Assembly: GCA_002362105.1 (NCBI GenBank)
Contig: DETD01000016.1
Span: 81,709 to 145,708 of the forward strand
DNA: 64,000 bases
Direction of reading: 5' to 3'
DNA from: Bacteroidales bacterium UBA3297
Lineage (GTDB): Bacteria; Bacteroidota; Bacteroidia; Bacteroidales; Paludibacteraceae
In this document: piece by piece, positions 8,322 through 16,243 of the stretch
Layout: the number at the start of each line of letters is the position of its first letter
How positions within the stretch are numbered: the stretch's first letter is position 1
Program-made: the position numbers and the translations under genes
The notes under the pieces: model-generated
What the model saw: the letters and a program-made list of their open reading frames with translations, nothing else
Told to the model about the DNA's origin: nothing
Database searches by the model: none

Positions 8322-8421
8322 GCGTTTTCCAAACGCACCGACGCCGCATAGGAGTCCGGGCACGGGGAATGGGCTGGCCTTTTTCCCGTACCCGGGTATG
8401 AAGATATTGTCTTCCAGACGG
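8322..8421 (-). repeat. Triple-hairpin element, copy B (degenerate)
   Basis: The GCGTTT-GGA-AAACGC hairpin (8322-8336 in plus coordinates) is intact. The central stem (8356-8395) has about four mismatches, and the third hairpin (8407-8421) keeps GTCT/AGAC plus wobble pairs. It lies directly 3' of the unrelated gene at 8450-9466 and upstream of AAA copy 1, so it may be the leftover 3' end of a displaced array member. Confidence 0.75.
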
Positions 8422-8449
8422 CAAGGCTTCACTTTTGGAAGTAACGATT

Positions 8450-9466
8450 TTATCGCTCAAAAATGTGCAGTTCTTCAAGCAGTGGTATGAATACGTAGAC
8501 CCTGTCTTCGGTGACGATAGGTGCCTTTGATAGACATACCCCCTCGTCGTAAGTGTCCAGTTCTACCTTTTCCTCAATCGTCATTGTGTCGAGGTTAACT
8601 ACGCCTATTGAGCTCAGCCCTTTCTTTTTTCGCTCAATGGAAAAATATAGTTTGTTGCCGTAAAGGGCAGTTGAATTTGGTGATATATACGCTTCGGAAA
8701 AGGGGAAGTCGCTGCTTATTTTATATTCTGCTAATGTTCCGTCGTTCGGATTGACCGTTTCAATGAAAAATGGTCCGTTGGCTTGACATGCTGAATAAAG
8801 CATGTTGTTTATACCAACGTGGAAGCTGGGTGCAAAGTCCAATTCTTCATTAGACCACAACTTTTGTCCAGTTAAGATATTGTAAGCCACAATGGAATAA
8901 GTATAGTCAAAAACCCCCTCTATTTGCTTACTCCTAAGAATTATAACAACGTCTCCAACAATAGTTATGTCATTTAATTCGATATTAATATCTGGAGCCT
9001 CTGTCTGGTACTTCCAAAGGAATTTCAGGTCTCTGGTGTAGAAAAGTATGGTCTGGTAGTTGCATTCCGGGAACAGGTAGAGCTCGTGTTTTTTGTCGTA
9101 ATCATGGAGTAGCATTCCCGAATCTGTCTTTATCTCAAACAGCGTTTCTTTCCCGTTATCGAAGATGGAATATCTCGATAAATGAGCTTGTTTATCATTT
9201 TCTCTAGAATAATATAAATTCTCGCTAAAATAAAAGAATCGGGAGTATTTTGGGTGTTCATCGTGCCATTTTCCGTCTTTATAAACGAATTGCTTCTTGA
9301 AATTCTCTCTCTTCTTTAAAACATCATTATCACAGAAAACATCATCGTTAGGATTTGAGTCGATATATTTATCTCCAATCTGAATCTTATCTTCTGTCAC
9401 AATCACTTCTTCTCCTTTTAACAGGTAGAAACCTTTTACACGCTCTATCTTCTTTATAAGTTTCAT
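8450..9466 (-). CDS. Hypothetical protein with beta-propeller-like repeats
   Basis: A 338-residue protein with no signal peptide. From about residue 90 it shows repeated short beta-strand blocks with aromatic/Gly turns (YNILTGQKLWSNEEL, VNLDTMTIEEKVELD, APIVTEDRVYVFIPLLEELH) that resemble PQQ/BamB-type propeller blades. The resemblance is structural, not a firm family match. The start at 9466 follows AAGGAG ten bases upstream, which overlaps the end of the 36-residue frame at 9470-9580. The gene is AT-rich and sits between two triple-hairpin copies inside the AAA/PD-(D/E)XK array, so it probably arrived as an insertion or replacement. Function unknown. Confidence 0.6.
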   Translation of the reverse strand: MKLIKKIERVKGFYLLKGEEVIVTEDKIQIGDKYIDSNPNDDVFCDNDVLKKRENFKKQFVYKDGKWHDEHPKYSRFFYFSENLYYSRENDKQAHLSRYSIFDNGKETLFEIKTDSGMLLHDYDKKHELYLFPECNYQTILFYTRDLKFLWKYQTEAPDINIELNDITIVGDVVIILRSKQIEGVFDYTYSIVAYNILTGQKLWSNEELDFAPSFHVGINNMLYSACQANGPFFIETVNPNDGTLAEYKISSDFPFSEAYISPNSTALYGNKLYFSIERKKKGLSSIGVVNLDTMTIEEKVELDTYDEGVCLSKAPIVTEDRVYVFIPLLEELHIFER

Positions 9467-9469
9467 GCG

Positions 9470-9580
9470 CTATTCTCCTTGAATAAATATTTCGTTAAAC
9501 CATTTGTCTTTTATAAACTCTCCAAATTCATCGGCATCATCAGCCTTGAGCTTTTTTAGAGCTTGATCTGGTATATCCAT
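9470..9580 (-). pseudogene. Truncated remnant upstream of the propeller-like gene
   Basis: A 36-codon frame (MDIPDQALKKLKADDADEFG..., ending FIQGE) stops three bases before the ATG at 9466. The frame remains open upstream into the triple-hairpin repeat at 9599, with another in-frame ATG at 9616, so the junction with repeat DNA has probably cut off a longer gene. Charged composition and regular codons suggest real former coding sequence. It could instead be a short translated leader coupled to the next gene. Confidence 0.4.
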
Positions 9581-9598
9581 ACTCTTAATACTTTCAAT

Positions 9599-9689
9599 AA
9601 CGCACCGGCGCCGCATAGGAGTCCGGGCACGGTGTAAGGGCAAGCCCTTTCCCCGTGCCCGGTTATGAAGATACCGTCTTCCAGACGGT
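9599..9689 (-). repeat. Triple-hairpin element, copy C (truncated)
   Basis: ACCGTCT-GGA-AGACGGT (9673-9689) and the central 18-bp stem (9623-9662, two mismatches) are present, but the GCGTTT hairpin is cut within its AAACGC arm at about 9599, where it joins the sequence of the 9470-9580 remnant. It lies 49 nt past the stop codon of AAA copy 2. Confidence 0.8.
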
Positions 9690-9738
9690 GTTGGCGTCCC
9701 GGGGGGGGCAGTGTTAATCAGTTTAGGACAAGCGGACT

Positions 9739-11328
9739 TTATTCTTGCACAAACCGCTCTATTTTGCAGGTGTGCTTCTTGGTTTTCTCGTCGTAGTTGA
9801 TGCCTACGAACAAAAGGTTGTCGTAGTAGTGGTTGAGGGCCTCGTGGTAATTCCTGTCCTTTATTTGCTGGAGGGCGCTTCCCGTGCTCTTGTTGTGCTT
9901 CAACTCTATGACCATTGCCGGTATGTTAGGCAGGTATGGAATCAGCACCAGGTCGGCATAACCTTTCCCTGTTGGCATTTCTTTGATGAGCGTGTAGCGG
10001 GTGTTGGCGTAGAAATAGGCCAGGCAGATGGCACTCTGGAAACAGTGCTCGTCGTTGTAGGTCAGCGGATTGGTTACCTGGACGTGGGCGGCATCGAGTG
10101 CACGGGCCACCGCCTCGGCGTTGCCGTTGATGGTGTCGTCAAGCAACCGCTTCGAGGCGTTGATAATAGCGAAGATTTGTTTGTAGTCGTCGTCGAACTT
10201 CACCGCCTTTACCCACTCTTGACGGACTTCCTCGTTCGGTATGCGGCAGGTCATGTCTTTGTCGTTGTATACCAGGTAGCCCAGATGGATAAGGTAGGTG
10301 AACACGTCGTCCTTGCCTTTGAAACTGTTGAGGGTGTTGGTAAACGAGGATACCTCTACCTCTACGCTGCCGCCGGCGAGCATACTGACCACATCGTCCC
10401 TTATGCCATCGAAGTTCAGGCGTATATAGTCTGAAATAGCCTCAAAAGAGCCGGTTGTCGACCAATAGTTGGCCATCTTCTTGCGCTCGATGGACGAGAC
10501 CACCGATTTCGGATTCAGCAGACTCACCTCGTCGCTGAGGTCGTAACCGTCGTACCAGCGCTCCATTTCGTCAAACGGCATTCCGTAAGTTTCACAGAGG
10601 TAGCGCACCTCCTCTTTGGTAAATCCGATGTAAGGGGCGAACTGTCCGGCATCGAGCATGGTGTACTCCGAAAACTCGTTCAGCTTGCTCTGCACCTTGT
10701 CGCGTACAATCGGCATAATGCCGGTGATGTAGGCCAAGGCAAGGGCGGGACGCAAAGTGGTGTCCTTAAACAGCCCGTTCAGGAAGCTGAGGTAGCTGTC
10801 GAACAGGTCTTGTGACACATTCTCGCGCACCAAAACATCGTACTCGTCAATAATGATGACGAACTTTTCGCCAGTTTCTGCGTATACGTTCTTTATACAC
10901 CTCGCTACAGACGAATTGGTTTCAAATTGGATGTCTGGAAATTGTTTGCGAAATTCCTTTAGTAAATCGCTGTTGATACCTCCTATCAAGAATTCAACGT
11001 TATTCTCTACTTTGGCATTCTGGTACCATCCGTTCAAATCCAGTTTGATGACGTTGAGCTTGTTCAGATACTTGTCATAGTCGGGCGTCTGCCCTATTTT
11101 CATCTGGCTGAAAATGGCGCGGGTGTCGCACCCTTTCGAGTAGTAGGCGGAAATCAGGTTACCCACCATACTCTTGCCGAAACGGCGTGGACGGGAGATA
11201 CAGACAAAATTTCCCTGCGTGCAGGCAAGTTTGTTTAACTCTGCCAACACTAATGATTTGTCTATATATATTTCTGCGTTCAACCCTATTTGAAGCGCAT
11301 CAGCGTTCGGATTCAAATACAAGCCCAT
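9739..11328 (-). CDS. AAA-ATPase-like / PD-(D/E)XK nuclease family protein, copy 2
   Basis: A 529-residue paralogue of the protein at 6612-8201 with the same length, start context, P-loop (RPRRFGKS, residues 46-53), Walker B (FVIIIDEYD) and C-terminal nuclease motif (YADLVL with E-L-K at 475-477). Most of the chain is nearly identical to copy 1, but residues 104-150 differ strongly (by my count 18 of 47 identical), so the pair is a mosaic. Promoter and ribosome site are conserved at 11352-11383 and 11333-11341, and a triple-hairpin element follows the stop codon. Role unknown; nuclease and ATPase activity are inferred from family motifs. Confidence 0.88.
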   Translation of the reverse strand: MGLYLNPNADALQIGLNAEIYIDKSLVLAELNKLACTQGNFVCISRPRRFGKSMVGNLISAYYSKGCDTRAIFSQMKIGQTPDYDKYLNKLNVIKLDLNGWYQNAKVENNVEFLIGGINSDLLKEFRKQFPDIQFETNSSVARCIKNVYAETGEKFVIIIDEYDVLVRENVSQDLFDSYLSFLNGLFKDTTLRPALALAYITGIMPIVRDKVQSKLNEFSEYTMLDAGQFAPYIGFTKEEVRYLCETYGMPFDEMERWYDGYDLSDEVSLLNPKSVVSSIERKKMANYWSTTGSFEAISDYIRLNFDGIRDDVVSMLAGGSVEVEVSSFTNTLNSFKGKDDVFTYLIHLGYLVYNDKDMTCRIPNEEVRQEWVKAVKFDDDYKQIFAIINASKRLLDDTINGNAEAVARALDAAHVQVTNPLTYNDEHCFQSAICLAYFYANTRYTLIKEMPTGKGYADLVLIPYLPNIPAMVIELKHNKSTGSALQQIKDRNYHEALNHYYDNLLFVGINYDEKTKKHTCKIERFVQE

Positions 11329-11332
11329 GGTG

Positions 11333-11341
11333 CCTCCTTTT
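11333..11341 (-). promoter_or_regulatory. Strong Shine-Dalgarno sequence
   Basis: AAAAGGAGG on the minus strand, four bases before the ATG at 11328, identical to the site before copy 1. Confidence 0.75.
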
Positions 11342-11351
11342 CTTAACATTA

Positions 11352-11383
11352 CAAATTTAGCAATTAAGCGGTAACAATGCAAC
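11352..11383 (-). promoter_or_regulatory. Promoter of AAA/PD-(D/E)XK copy 2
   Basis: GTTG (11380-11383), 20 nt, TAAATTTG (11352-11359), on the minus strand; the same layout as at 8225-8256. Similarity to copy 1 ends a few bases beyond the -33 box, near 11390. Confidence 0.7.
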
Positions 11384-11390
11384 CGGGTGG

Positions 11391-11585
11391 AGGCAGGGTT
11401 CCGCCACCGATTTTTTCGACTCCGATGAAGCCACTCGGTTGGCACGCAGAAAAGTGACAACTGGCGTGTTGGGCCGGGCTTTACTACGGCATGCTGTAAA
11501 ATACGCTGGCTGGTGCGAAAACGATAAACTTTCTGTTGTCTTCCTATTTGTAAGCATTTAAGTGCTTTCCTACCAATAAAATCAT
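11391..11585. other. Intergenic region between island and housekeeping block
   Basis: Divergent intergenic DNA. Sequence shared with the array stops near 11390. The remainder shows no repeat, hairpin or frame that I can support. Confidence 0.5.
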
Positions 11586-11593
11586 TATTTTTG
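11586..11593 (+). promoter_or_regulatory. Probable menG -7 box
   Basis: TATTTTTG matches TAnnTTTG and lies 53 nt before the ATG at 11647; no TTTG is found at the ideal distance upstream. Confidence 0.4.
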
Positions 11594-11646
11594 TAGAAAA
11601 ATGGGTGGCTGCGCTTTTCTGTGGCTCCCTTATAGCTTAATTACAG

Positions 11647-12390
11647 ATGGCGGATATAAAAGTGGAAAAGGTATTGCCTTACGAAAGTGAGGGCAACAAT
11701 AAAACGGCACAGGTGGAGGAAATGTTCGACAAAATTGCCGGACAATACGATACAATGAATCATCTGATGTCTCTCTTCCAAGACCGGAACTGGCGCAGAA
11801 CCGCTCTTAGGTCGCTGTTAGACCTGAAACCGATGCGTTTGCTCGATATCGCTACTGGTACGGCCGATTTTGCCATCAGCGCTTATGAAGAATTAGAGCC
11901 TCAGGAAATTGTCGGTATCGACCTTTCGAAGGAAATGCTCGAAATCGGCAGAAAAAAGGTGGAGGTGAAGGGACTTGGTAAAATCGTCTCGCTGGAGCAG
12001 GGCGACAGCATGAAGTTGCGCTTCGACGATGCTTCTTTCGATGCTGTGACCGTCGCTTTCGGTGTCCGCAACTTCTCCGACCTGAAACAGGGCCTTTCTG
12101 AAATGAACCGTGTCTTGTGCAATGGCGGTAGGGCGGTCATACTTGAACTTAGCGAACCCACCAATCCCCTCTTTAAGTTAGGTTACAGCTTCTACACCAA
12201 GTGCGTTATTCCGCTAATGGCGAAACTGGTCGCTAAGGACCTGAGGGCTTACGAGTATCTGCCTGAAAGTATTGCCGCATGTCCGCAGGGACAAGAAATG
12301 GCGGCTTTGTTGAAGGAGTGCGGTTTCTCCGATGTTAAGGTTCGCACGTTCACTTTCGGCTCTTGTTCGCTATATGTGGCTAAAAAGTAG
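11647..12390 (+). CDS. menG: Demethylmenaquinone methyltransferase
   Basis: A 247-residue S-adenosylmethionine-dependent methyltransferase of the UbiE/MenG family, catalysing the last step of menaquinone synthesis (2-demethylmenaquinol to menaquinol). Motifs: FDKIAGQYDTMNHLMS near the N-terminus (family signature), LLDIATGTADFA (AdoMet loop), GIDLSKEMLEIGRKK, and VTVAFGVRNFSD. Bacteroidetes respire with menaquinone, so MenG is the better name than UbiE. It is the first gene of a plus-strand run (27 nt to the epimerase, 29 to slyD, 43 to aroC); chorismate from AroC is the menaquinone precursor, a plausible link. Confidence 0.95.
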   Translation: MADIKVEKVLPYESEGNNKTAQVEEMFDKIAGQYDTMNHLMSLFQDRNWRRTALRSLLDLKPMRLLDIATGTADFAISAYEELEPQEIVGIDLSKEMLEIGRKKVEVKGLGKIVSLEQGDSMKLRFDDASFDAVTVAFGVRNFSDLKQGLSEMNRVLCNGGRAVILELSEPTNPLFKLGYSFYTKCVIPLMAKLVAKDLRAYEYLPESIAACPQGQEMAALLKECGFSDVKVRTFTFGSCSLYVAKK

Positions 12391-12417
12391 GTTTGTTTTT
12401 CTGAGTAAATTTGTATT

Positions 12418-13425
12418 ATGAAGATATTAGTTACCGGCGCTTCCGGCTTTATCGGGAGTTTTGCTGTTGAAGAGGCCCTTCGGCGCGGACACGAAGTCTG
12501 GGCTGGCGTTCGTGCCAGCAGCAGCCACGAGTATTTGCAGGTGCCTGGCACTAAGTTTATCGACCTGCCTTATTCTTCTCTCAACCAGATGATTGCAAAA
12601 CTGGAAGAGGTAAAGAATGAGATTGGACGATGGGATGTTATTGTGCACGTGATGGGGCTGACGAAGTGCAAGGAGAAAAGCGACTTCGACCGTGTGAATT
12701 TCGAATATACGAAAACGCTGGTCGACGCCCTCCGGCAAACGGACATGCAGCCTAAGCAGTTTATTTATATGAGCAGTCTGTCTGCTATGGGGTCTGGCGA
12801 CCCGGTTACTCTGAAACAAATCGACTACACCGACACGCCGAATCCGAACACGCTGTATGGTAAAAGCAAGCTGCGCACCGAGAATTTCTTGCGCTCGCTG
12901 CCCGACTTCCCGTTCACGATCCTTCGCCCGACTGGCGTTTACGGACCGCGCGAAAAAGACTACTTCGTTATGCTGCAGACGTTGCAGCGACATATCAATC
13001 CGGCTATCGGCTTCAAACCGCAATACATCACCTTTATATATGTAAAGGATTTGGTAAAGGTTATTTTTGCCTGCATCGACAAGCAGAAAATCCACGAAAC
13101 TTATTTTGTTGCCGACGGTGATGTGTGGACCAGCGACGACTATGCGGCACTGGCCAAACAAAAACTGGGCATTAAGTGGACCATTCCGTTGCGGGTGCCT
13201 TGCTTCCTGGTGAAGGGCATCTGCGCTGTTATGGAAGAGGTGGGCAGCTGGTTCGGCAAGTTCCCGACCCTTAATAACGACAAGTACAACATCCTTTCTT
13301 CCCTTAACTGGAAGTGCGACACGAAAAAACTGGCCGATGACTTGGACTTCAAGGCCGACTATAACCTTGACGCTGGCCTCGACGAGTGCATCGCTTGGTA
13401 CCGCCAGCAGGGATGGATTAAGTAA
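12418..13425 (+). CDS. NAD-dependent epimerase/dehydratase (extended SDR)
   Basis: A 335-residue extended short-chain dehydrogenase/reductase. The N-terminus MKILVTGASGFIGSF is the Rossmann GxxGxxG loop. The catalytic Ser is probably in YMSSLSAMG and the YxxxK pair in YGKSK (about residues 144-148), after VHVMGLTKCKE. The C-terminal half binds the variable substrate, which cannot be named; sugar nucleotides and steroid-like substrates both occur in this family. A -7-like TAAATTTG at 12406-12413 ends only four bases before the ATG, so either it is coincidental or an alternative transcript starts almost at the start codon. Probably co-transcribed with menG. Confidence 0.88.
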   Translation: MKILVTGASGFIGSFAVEEALRRGHEVWAGVRASSSHEYLQVPGTKFIDLPYSSLNQMIAKLEEVKNEIGRWDVIVHVMGLTKCKEKSDFDRVNFEYTKTLVDALRQTDMQPKQFIYMSSLSAMGSGDPVTLKQIDYTDTPNPNTLYGKSKLRTENFLRSLPDFPFTILRPTGVYGPREKDYFVMLQTLQRHINPAIGFKPQYITFIYVKDLVKVIFACIDKQKIHETYFVADGDVWTSDDYAALAKQKLGIKWTIPLRVPCFLVKGICAVMEEVGSWFGKFPTLNNDKYNILSSLNWKCDTKKLADDLDFKADYNLDAGLDECIAWYRQQGWIK

Positions 13426-13454
13426 ATTTCTGATAATAATTAATTTGAATATAT

Positions 13455-14057
13455 ATGAAGATTGAAAACAACAAGTATGTTGCAGTTACTTATAACCTGA
13501 TTGTTGGTGAGTCCGATGGTGAGGCAACCATTATGGAGTCGGCTACTGCTAACCGACCTTTGGAGTTTATTCCGGGCTTGGGTATGATGTTGCCTAAGTT
13601 CGAGGAAAACCTTCTGGGCTTGGAGCAGGGTGCTAAATTCGATTTCACAATGTCGCCTGATGACGCCTACGGACAACACGACCCTGAGCGTGTCGCTAGC
13701 ATCCCGTTCGAAATTTTCCAGGACGAGAAGGGTAAAATTGACTTCAACACTGTTGCGGTTGACCATACCCTGCCTATGATGGACCAGGAAGGCAACACTT
13801 TCCATGGTACGGTTACCGAAATCGATCAGAAGAAAAAGGTGGTGGTTATGGACTTTAACCATCCGTTGGCGGGTGAGACGCTTCACTTTGTTGGTGAGGT
13901 GATGCTGGTTCGCGAATGCACTGCCGAAGAAATGGCGGCTGCTACCCAGCCTCATACCTGCGGTGGTTGTGGCGGCGGCTGCAAGGGCGGCTGCGGCAGT
14001 AAGGACAATAACGAGGGCGGTTGCTGTGGTGGCGAAGGCGGCTGCTGTGGCAAATAG
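13455..14057 (+). CDS. slyD: FKBP-type peptidyl-prolyl isomerase, SlyD-like
   Basis: A 200-residue SlyD-family prolyl isomerase/chaperone. The FKBP domain is interrupted by the insert-in-flap domain (about residues 70-125), a SlyD hallmark (PDDAYGQHDPERV at its entry). The C-terminus is a Cys/Gly/His-rich tail (HTCGGCGGGCKGGCG and a later CC-rich stretch), which in SlyD binds nickel and other metals. No signal peptide, so it acts in the cytoplasm. It lies between the epimerase and aroC in a tight plus-strand cluster. No hydrogenase or urease genes lie nearby to suggest a specific nickel client. Confidence 0.93.
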   Translation: MKIENNKYVAVTYNLIVGESDGEATIMESATANRPLEFIPGLGMMLPKFEENLLGLEQGAKFDFTMSPDDAYGQHDPERVASIPFEIFQDEKGKIDFNTVAVDHTLPMMDQEGNTFHGTVTEIDQKKKVVVMDFNHPLAGETLHFVGEVMLVRECTAEEMAAATQPHTCGGCGGGCKGGCGSKDNNEGGCCGGEGGCCGK

Positions 14058-14100
14058 TTCTTTTTTCCCCGCTTCTGTTTAATACTTCACTCTTTTTTTG

Positions 14101-15177
14101 ATGAGCAATACTTTTGGCAATATTTTCCGTCTGACGACTTATGGCGAGAGCCATGGGGTGGCTGTTGGTGGTATTATCGACGGTGTGCCGGCCGGGCTGG
14201 AACTCGATTTGGATTTTATCCAGAGCGAGCTCGACAGACGTCGTCCGGGGCAGAGCGCTATCACTACTGGCCGTAACGAGGGCGACAGAGTTGAATTTTT
14301 GTCTGGCGTTTACGAGGGCAGGTGCACGGGTACACCTTTGGCTTTCGAAGTGCGTAACACCAACCAGCATTCTAACGATTACGACGAGATGAAGTCGGTT
14401 TTCCGTCCCTCTCATGCCGACTATACCTACACTGCGAAATACGGTTTCCGGGACCATCGTGGCGGTGGCCGCTCTAGTGCCCGCGAAACGCTGTCGCGCG
14501 TGGTTGGTGGGGCTGTTGCCAAACTGGCCCTGAAACAGCTGGGTATTTCTGTCCAGGCCTATACGTCGCAGGTCGGTAACCTGGTTGTCGGCAAAAGCTA
14601 TCAGGAACTCGACCTCTCGCTGACCGAAAGCAATGCCGTGCGTTGCCCCGATGTGGAGTTGGCGGCTCAAATGGAAGAACTCATCAAACAGGTGAAACAA
14701 GACGGCGACACTATTGGTGGTGTTATCACTTGCGTGGCGAAGGGGGTGCCTGTTGGTTTGGGCGAACCAGCCTTCGGCAAGCTGCATGCTATGCTGGGTA
14801 ACGCTATGTTGTCGATTAACGCCTGCAAGGGCTTTGAATACGGTATGGGCTTTGCCGGTGTCGGCTTGCGTGGGTCGCAGGTCAACGACATCTTCACCGG
14901 AAAGAATGGTAAAATTGGCACCCTGACCAACTATTCGGGTGGTATTCAGGGCGGTATCTCAAATGGAGAGGATATTTATTTCCGTTGTGCCTTCAAGCCT
15001 ATTGCCACCTTGTTGCGTGAGCAGCCTACGGTCGACTTGAACGGAAACGATGCCTGCATCAAGGCGCGTGGCCGACACGACCCTTGTGTGCTGCCTAGGG
15101 CGGTGCCTATCGTCGAGGCGATGGCGGCTATGACGTTGCTCGACGCTTACCTGATGAACAAGTGTACGCATATTTGA
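14101..15177 (+). CDS. aroC: Chorismate synthase
   Basis: A 358-residue chorismate synthase, converting 5-enolpyruvylshikimate-3-phosphate to chorismate with reduced FMN, the last common step to aromatic amino acids, folate and menaquinone. Signatures are FRLTTYGESHG at the N-terminus, RHRGGGRSSAR-type sequence (DHRGGGRSSARET near residue 120), and GRHDPCVLPRAVPIVEAM near the end. An in-frame TTG at 14098 lies directly before the ATG at 14101; I use the ATG, which gives the standard MSNTFGN start. The length is normal for the family. Confidence 0.97.
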   Translation: MSNTFGNIFRLTTYGESHGVAVGGIIDGVPAGLELDLDFIQSELDRRRPGQSAITTGRNEGDRVEFLSGVYEGRCTGTPLAFEVRNTNQHSNDYDEMKSVFRPSHADYTYTAKYGFRDHRGGGRSSARETLSRVVGGAVAKLALKQLGISVQAYTSQVGNLVVGKSYQELDLSLTESNAVRCPDVELAAQMEELIKQVKQDGDTIGGVITCVAKGVPVGLGEPAFGKLHAMLGNAMLSINACKGFEYGMGFAGVGLRGSQVNDIFTGKNGKIGTLTNYSGGIQGGISNGEDIYFRCAFKPIATLLREQPTVDLNGNDACIKARGRHDPCVLPRAVPIVEAMAAMTLLDAYLMNKCTHI

Positions 15178-15223
15178 CTTTAAAGCGTGATTTTCGCTGT
15201 TTTTTCATACAATTATTGCTGAA

Positions 15224-15255
15224 GTTGCGAATAATCAGTTTTTTAATTATTTTTG
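15224..15255 (+). promoter_or_regulatory. Promoter of outer-membrane barrel gene
   Basis: A -33-like GTTG (15224-15227), 20 nt, and TATTTTTG (15248-15255). The leader before the ATG at 15290 would be about 29 nt. Confidence 0.6.
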
Positions 15256-15289
15256 TCGGTGTGCTTTAAATAAGTAATAATTCTTATCA

Positions 15290-16156
15290 ATGAGAAAAAG
15301 ATTAGTTGTATTGGGTTTCGCTTTGAGCCAGTCTGTTGCTATGTTTGCAACAATTGAAGACGCGCAGCCGGTTAGTGATAGTACCGAGGTGCCCGCAAGT
15401 CCTATACTTGTTGTCGAGGACCCGGTCAAGAAAACCAGTGAGGTCGCGCTCGACACGACTGACTACTTCGACGAACAAAACGATATTGTTGAAATGGATG
15501 CGGCTAAACCGTTGCCTGAGTACCGGTGGACGACTATTGGCGTTTCGTTCGGCGGTGGTTTGGCTTGGTATAACAGCAAACCAGTAAACAACCGTTTCGC
15601 TCCATGCCTGCGTGGCGGTCTGAATTTCGATGTGCCTATCGGCCAGTGGTTCTCGTTGCAGCCTGAACTGCTGTTCGCTGTCCGTGGTGGCGGTTTCAAG
15701 ACCGAAGTCGGTTACAATATTGAAGATAACCTCTTCTATTTCGATGTGCCGATTAACTGCAAATTCAGTAAACGTATGAATTTCTCAAAGACTTGCACCG
15801 GACGTGGTTTCGTTTCTGTGGGTCCTGTCCTCAGTTTGGGCGTGTTCGGTAAGTCTACTGCAAAGGGTTTCGACGATAAGGAACCTGTCGATAACAAGTT
15901 GTTCCAAAATAATCCGGACGAGGAGACTGAGCATGCTATCTACCGTAGTTTTGATTTCAGCTTCAACTTCCGTCTGGGTTATGACTTCGATTCCGACTGG
16001 TCTTTCGCTATCGGTTACCAGCTTGGTGTGGTTAATTTGATGAACGACGCTAATTACGATCCGAACGAGGTAAAACAGTATAAGACGGTTTACAGCGAAA
16101 ACTTCCCTACCCTGACCAACAGCTCGGCTTATATGACGCTTAGCTACCGGTGGTAG
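15290..16156 (+). CDS. Outer-membrane beta-barrel protein
   Basis: A 288-residue exported protein with a signal peptide (about residues 1-20, MRKRLVVLGFALSQSVAMFA), an acidic linker to residue 70, and then alternating beta strands with aromatic ends (YRWTTIGVSFGGGLAWYN through YMTLSYRW) typical of the PorT / OmpA-like eight-strand barrels of Bacteroidetes. The last residue is an aromatic W, as usual for outer-membrane insertion. It has its own promoter and terminator. The family includes a type IX secretion component, but many paralogues exist, so I give no specific role. Confidence 0.8.
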   Translation: MRKRLVVLGFALSQSVAMFATIEDAQPVSDSTEVPASPILVVEDPVKKTSEVALDTTDYFDEQNDIVEMDAAKPLPEYRWTTIGVSFGGGLAWYNSKPVNNRFAPCLRGGLNFDVPIGQWFSLQPELLFAVRGGGFKTEVGYNIEDNLFYFDVPINCKFSKRMNFSKTCTGRGFVSVGPVLSLGVFGKSTAKGFDDKEPVDNKLFQNNPDEETEHAIYRSFDFSFNFRLGYDFDSDWSFAIGYQLGVVNLMNDANYDPNEVKQYKTVYSENFPTLTNSSAYMTLSYRW

Positions 16157-16178
16157 TCTGAATCTTGAAAAATAAATA

Positions 16179-16208
16179 ACGGAACCTGCGGTTGTGGGTT
16201 CCGTTTTT
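16179..16208 (+). terminator. Rho-independent terminator
   Basis: ACGGAACC pairs perfectly with GGTTCCGT around a 10-nt loop, and the stem is followed by a T run. It lies 22 nt after the barrel gene stop. Confidence 0.85.
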
Positions 16209-16243
16209 GTGTATTTACGAATGGTTAAAAAACTGCATATTGT

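Noticed and set aside
9745..10434. A 229-codon plus-strand frame, with similar ones at 6645-7028 and 62895-63722
   Set aside because: These are antisense shadows of the AAA/PD-(D/E)XK genes. They resemble each other only because the sense genes are paralogues.
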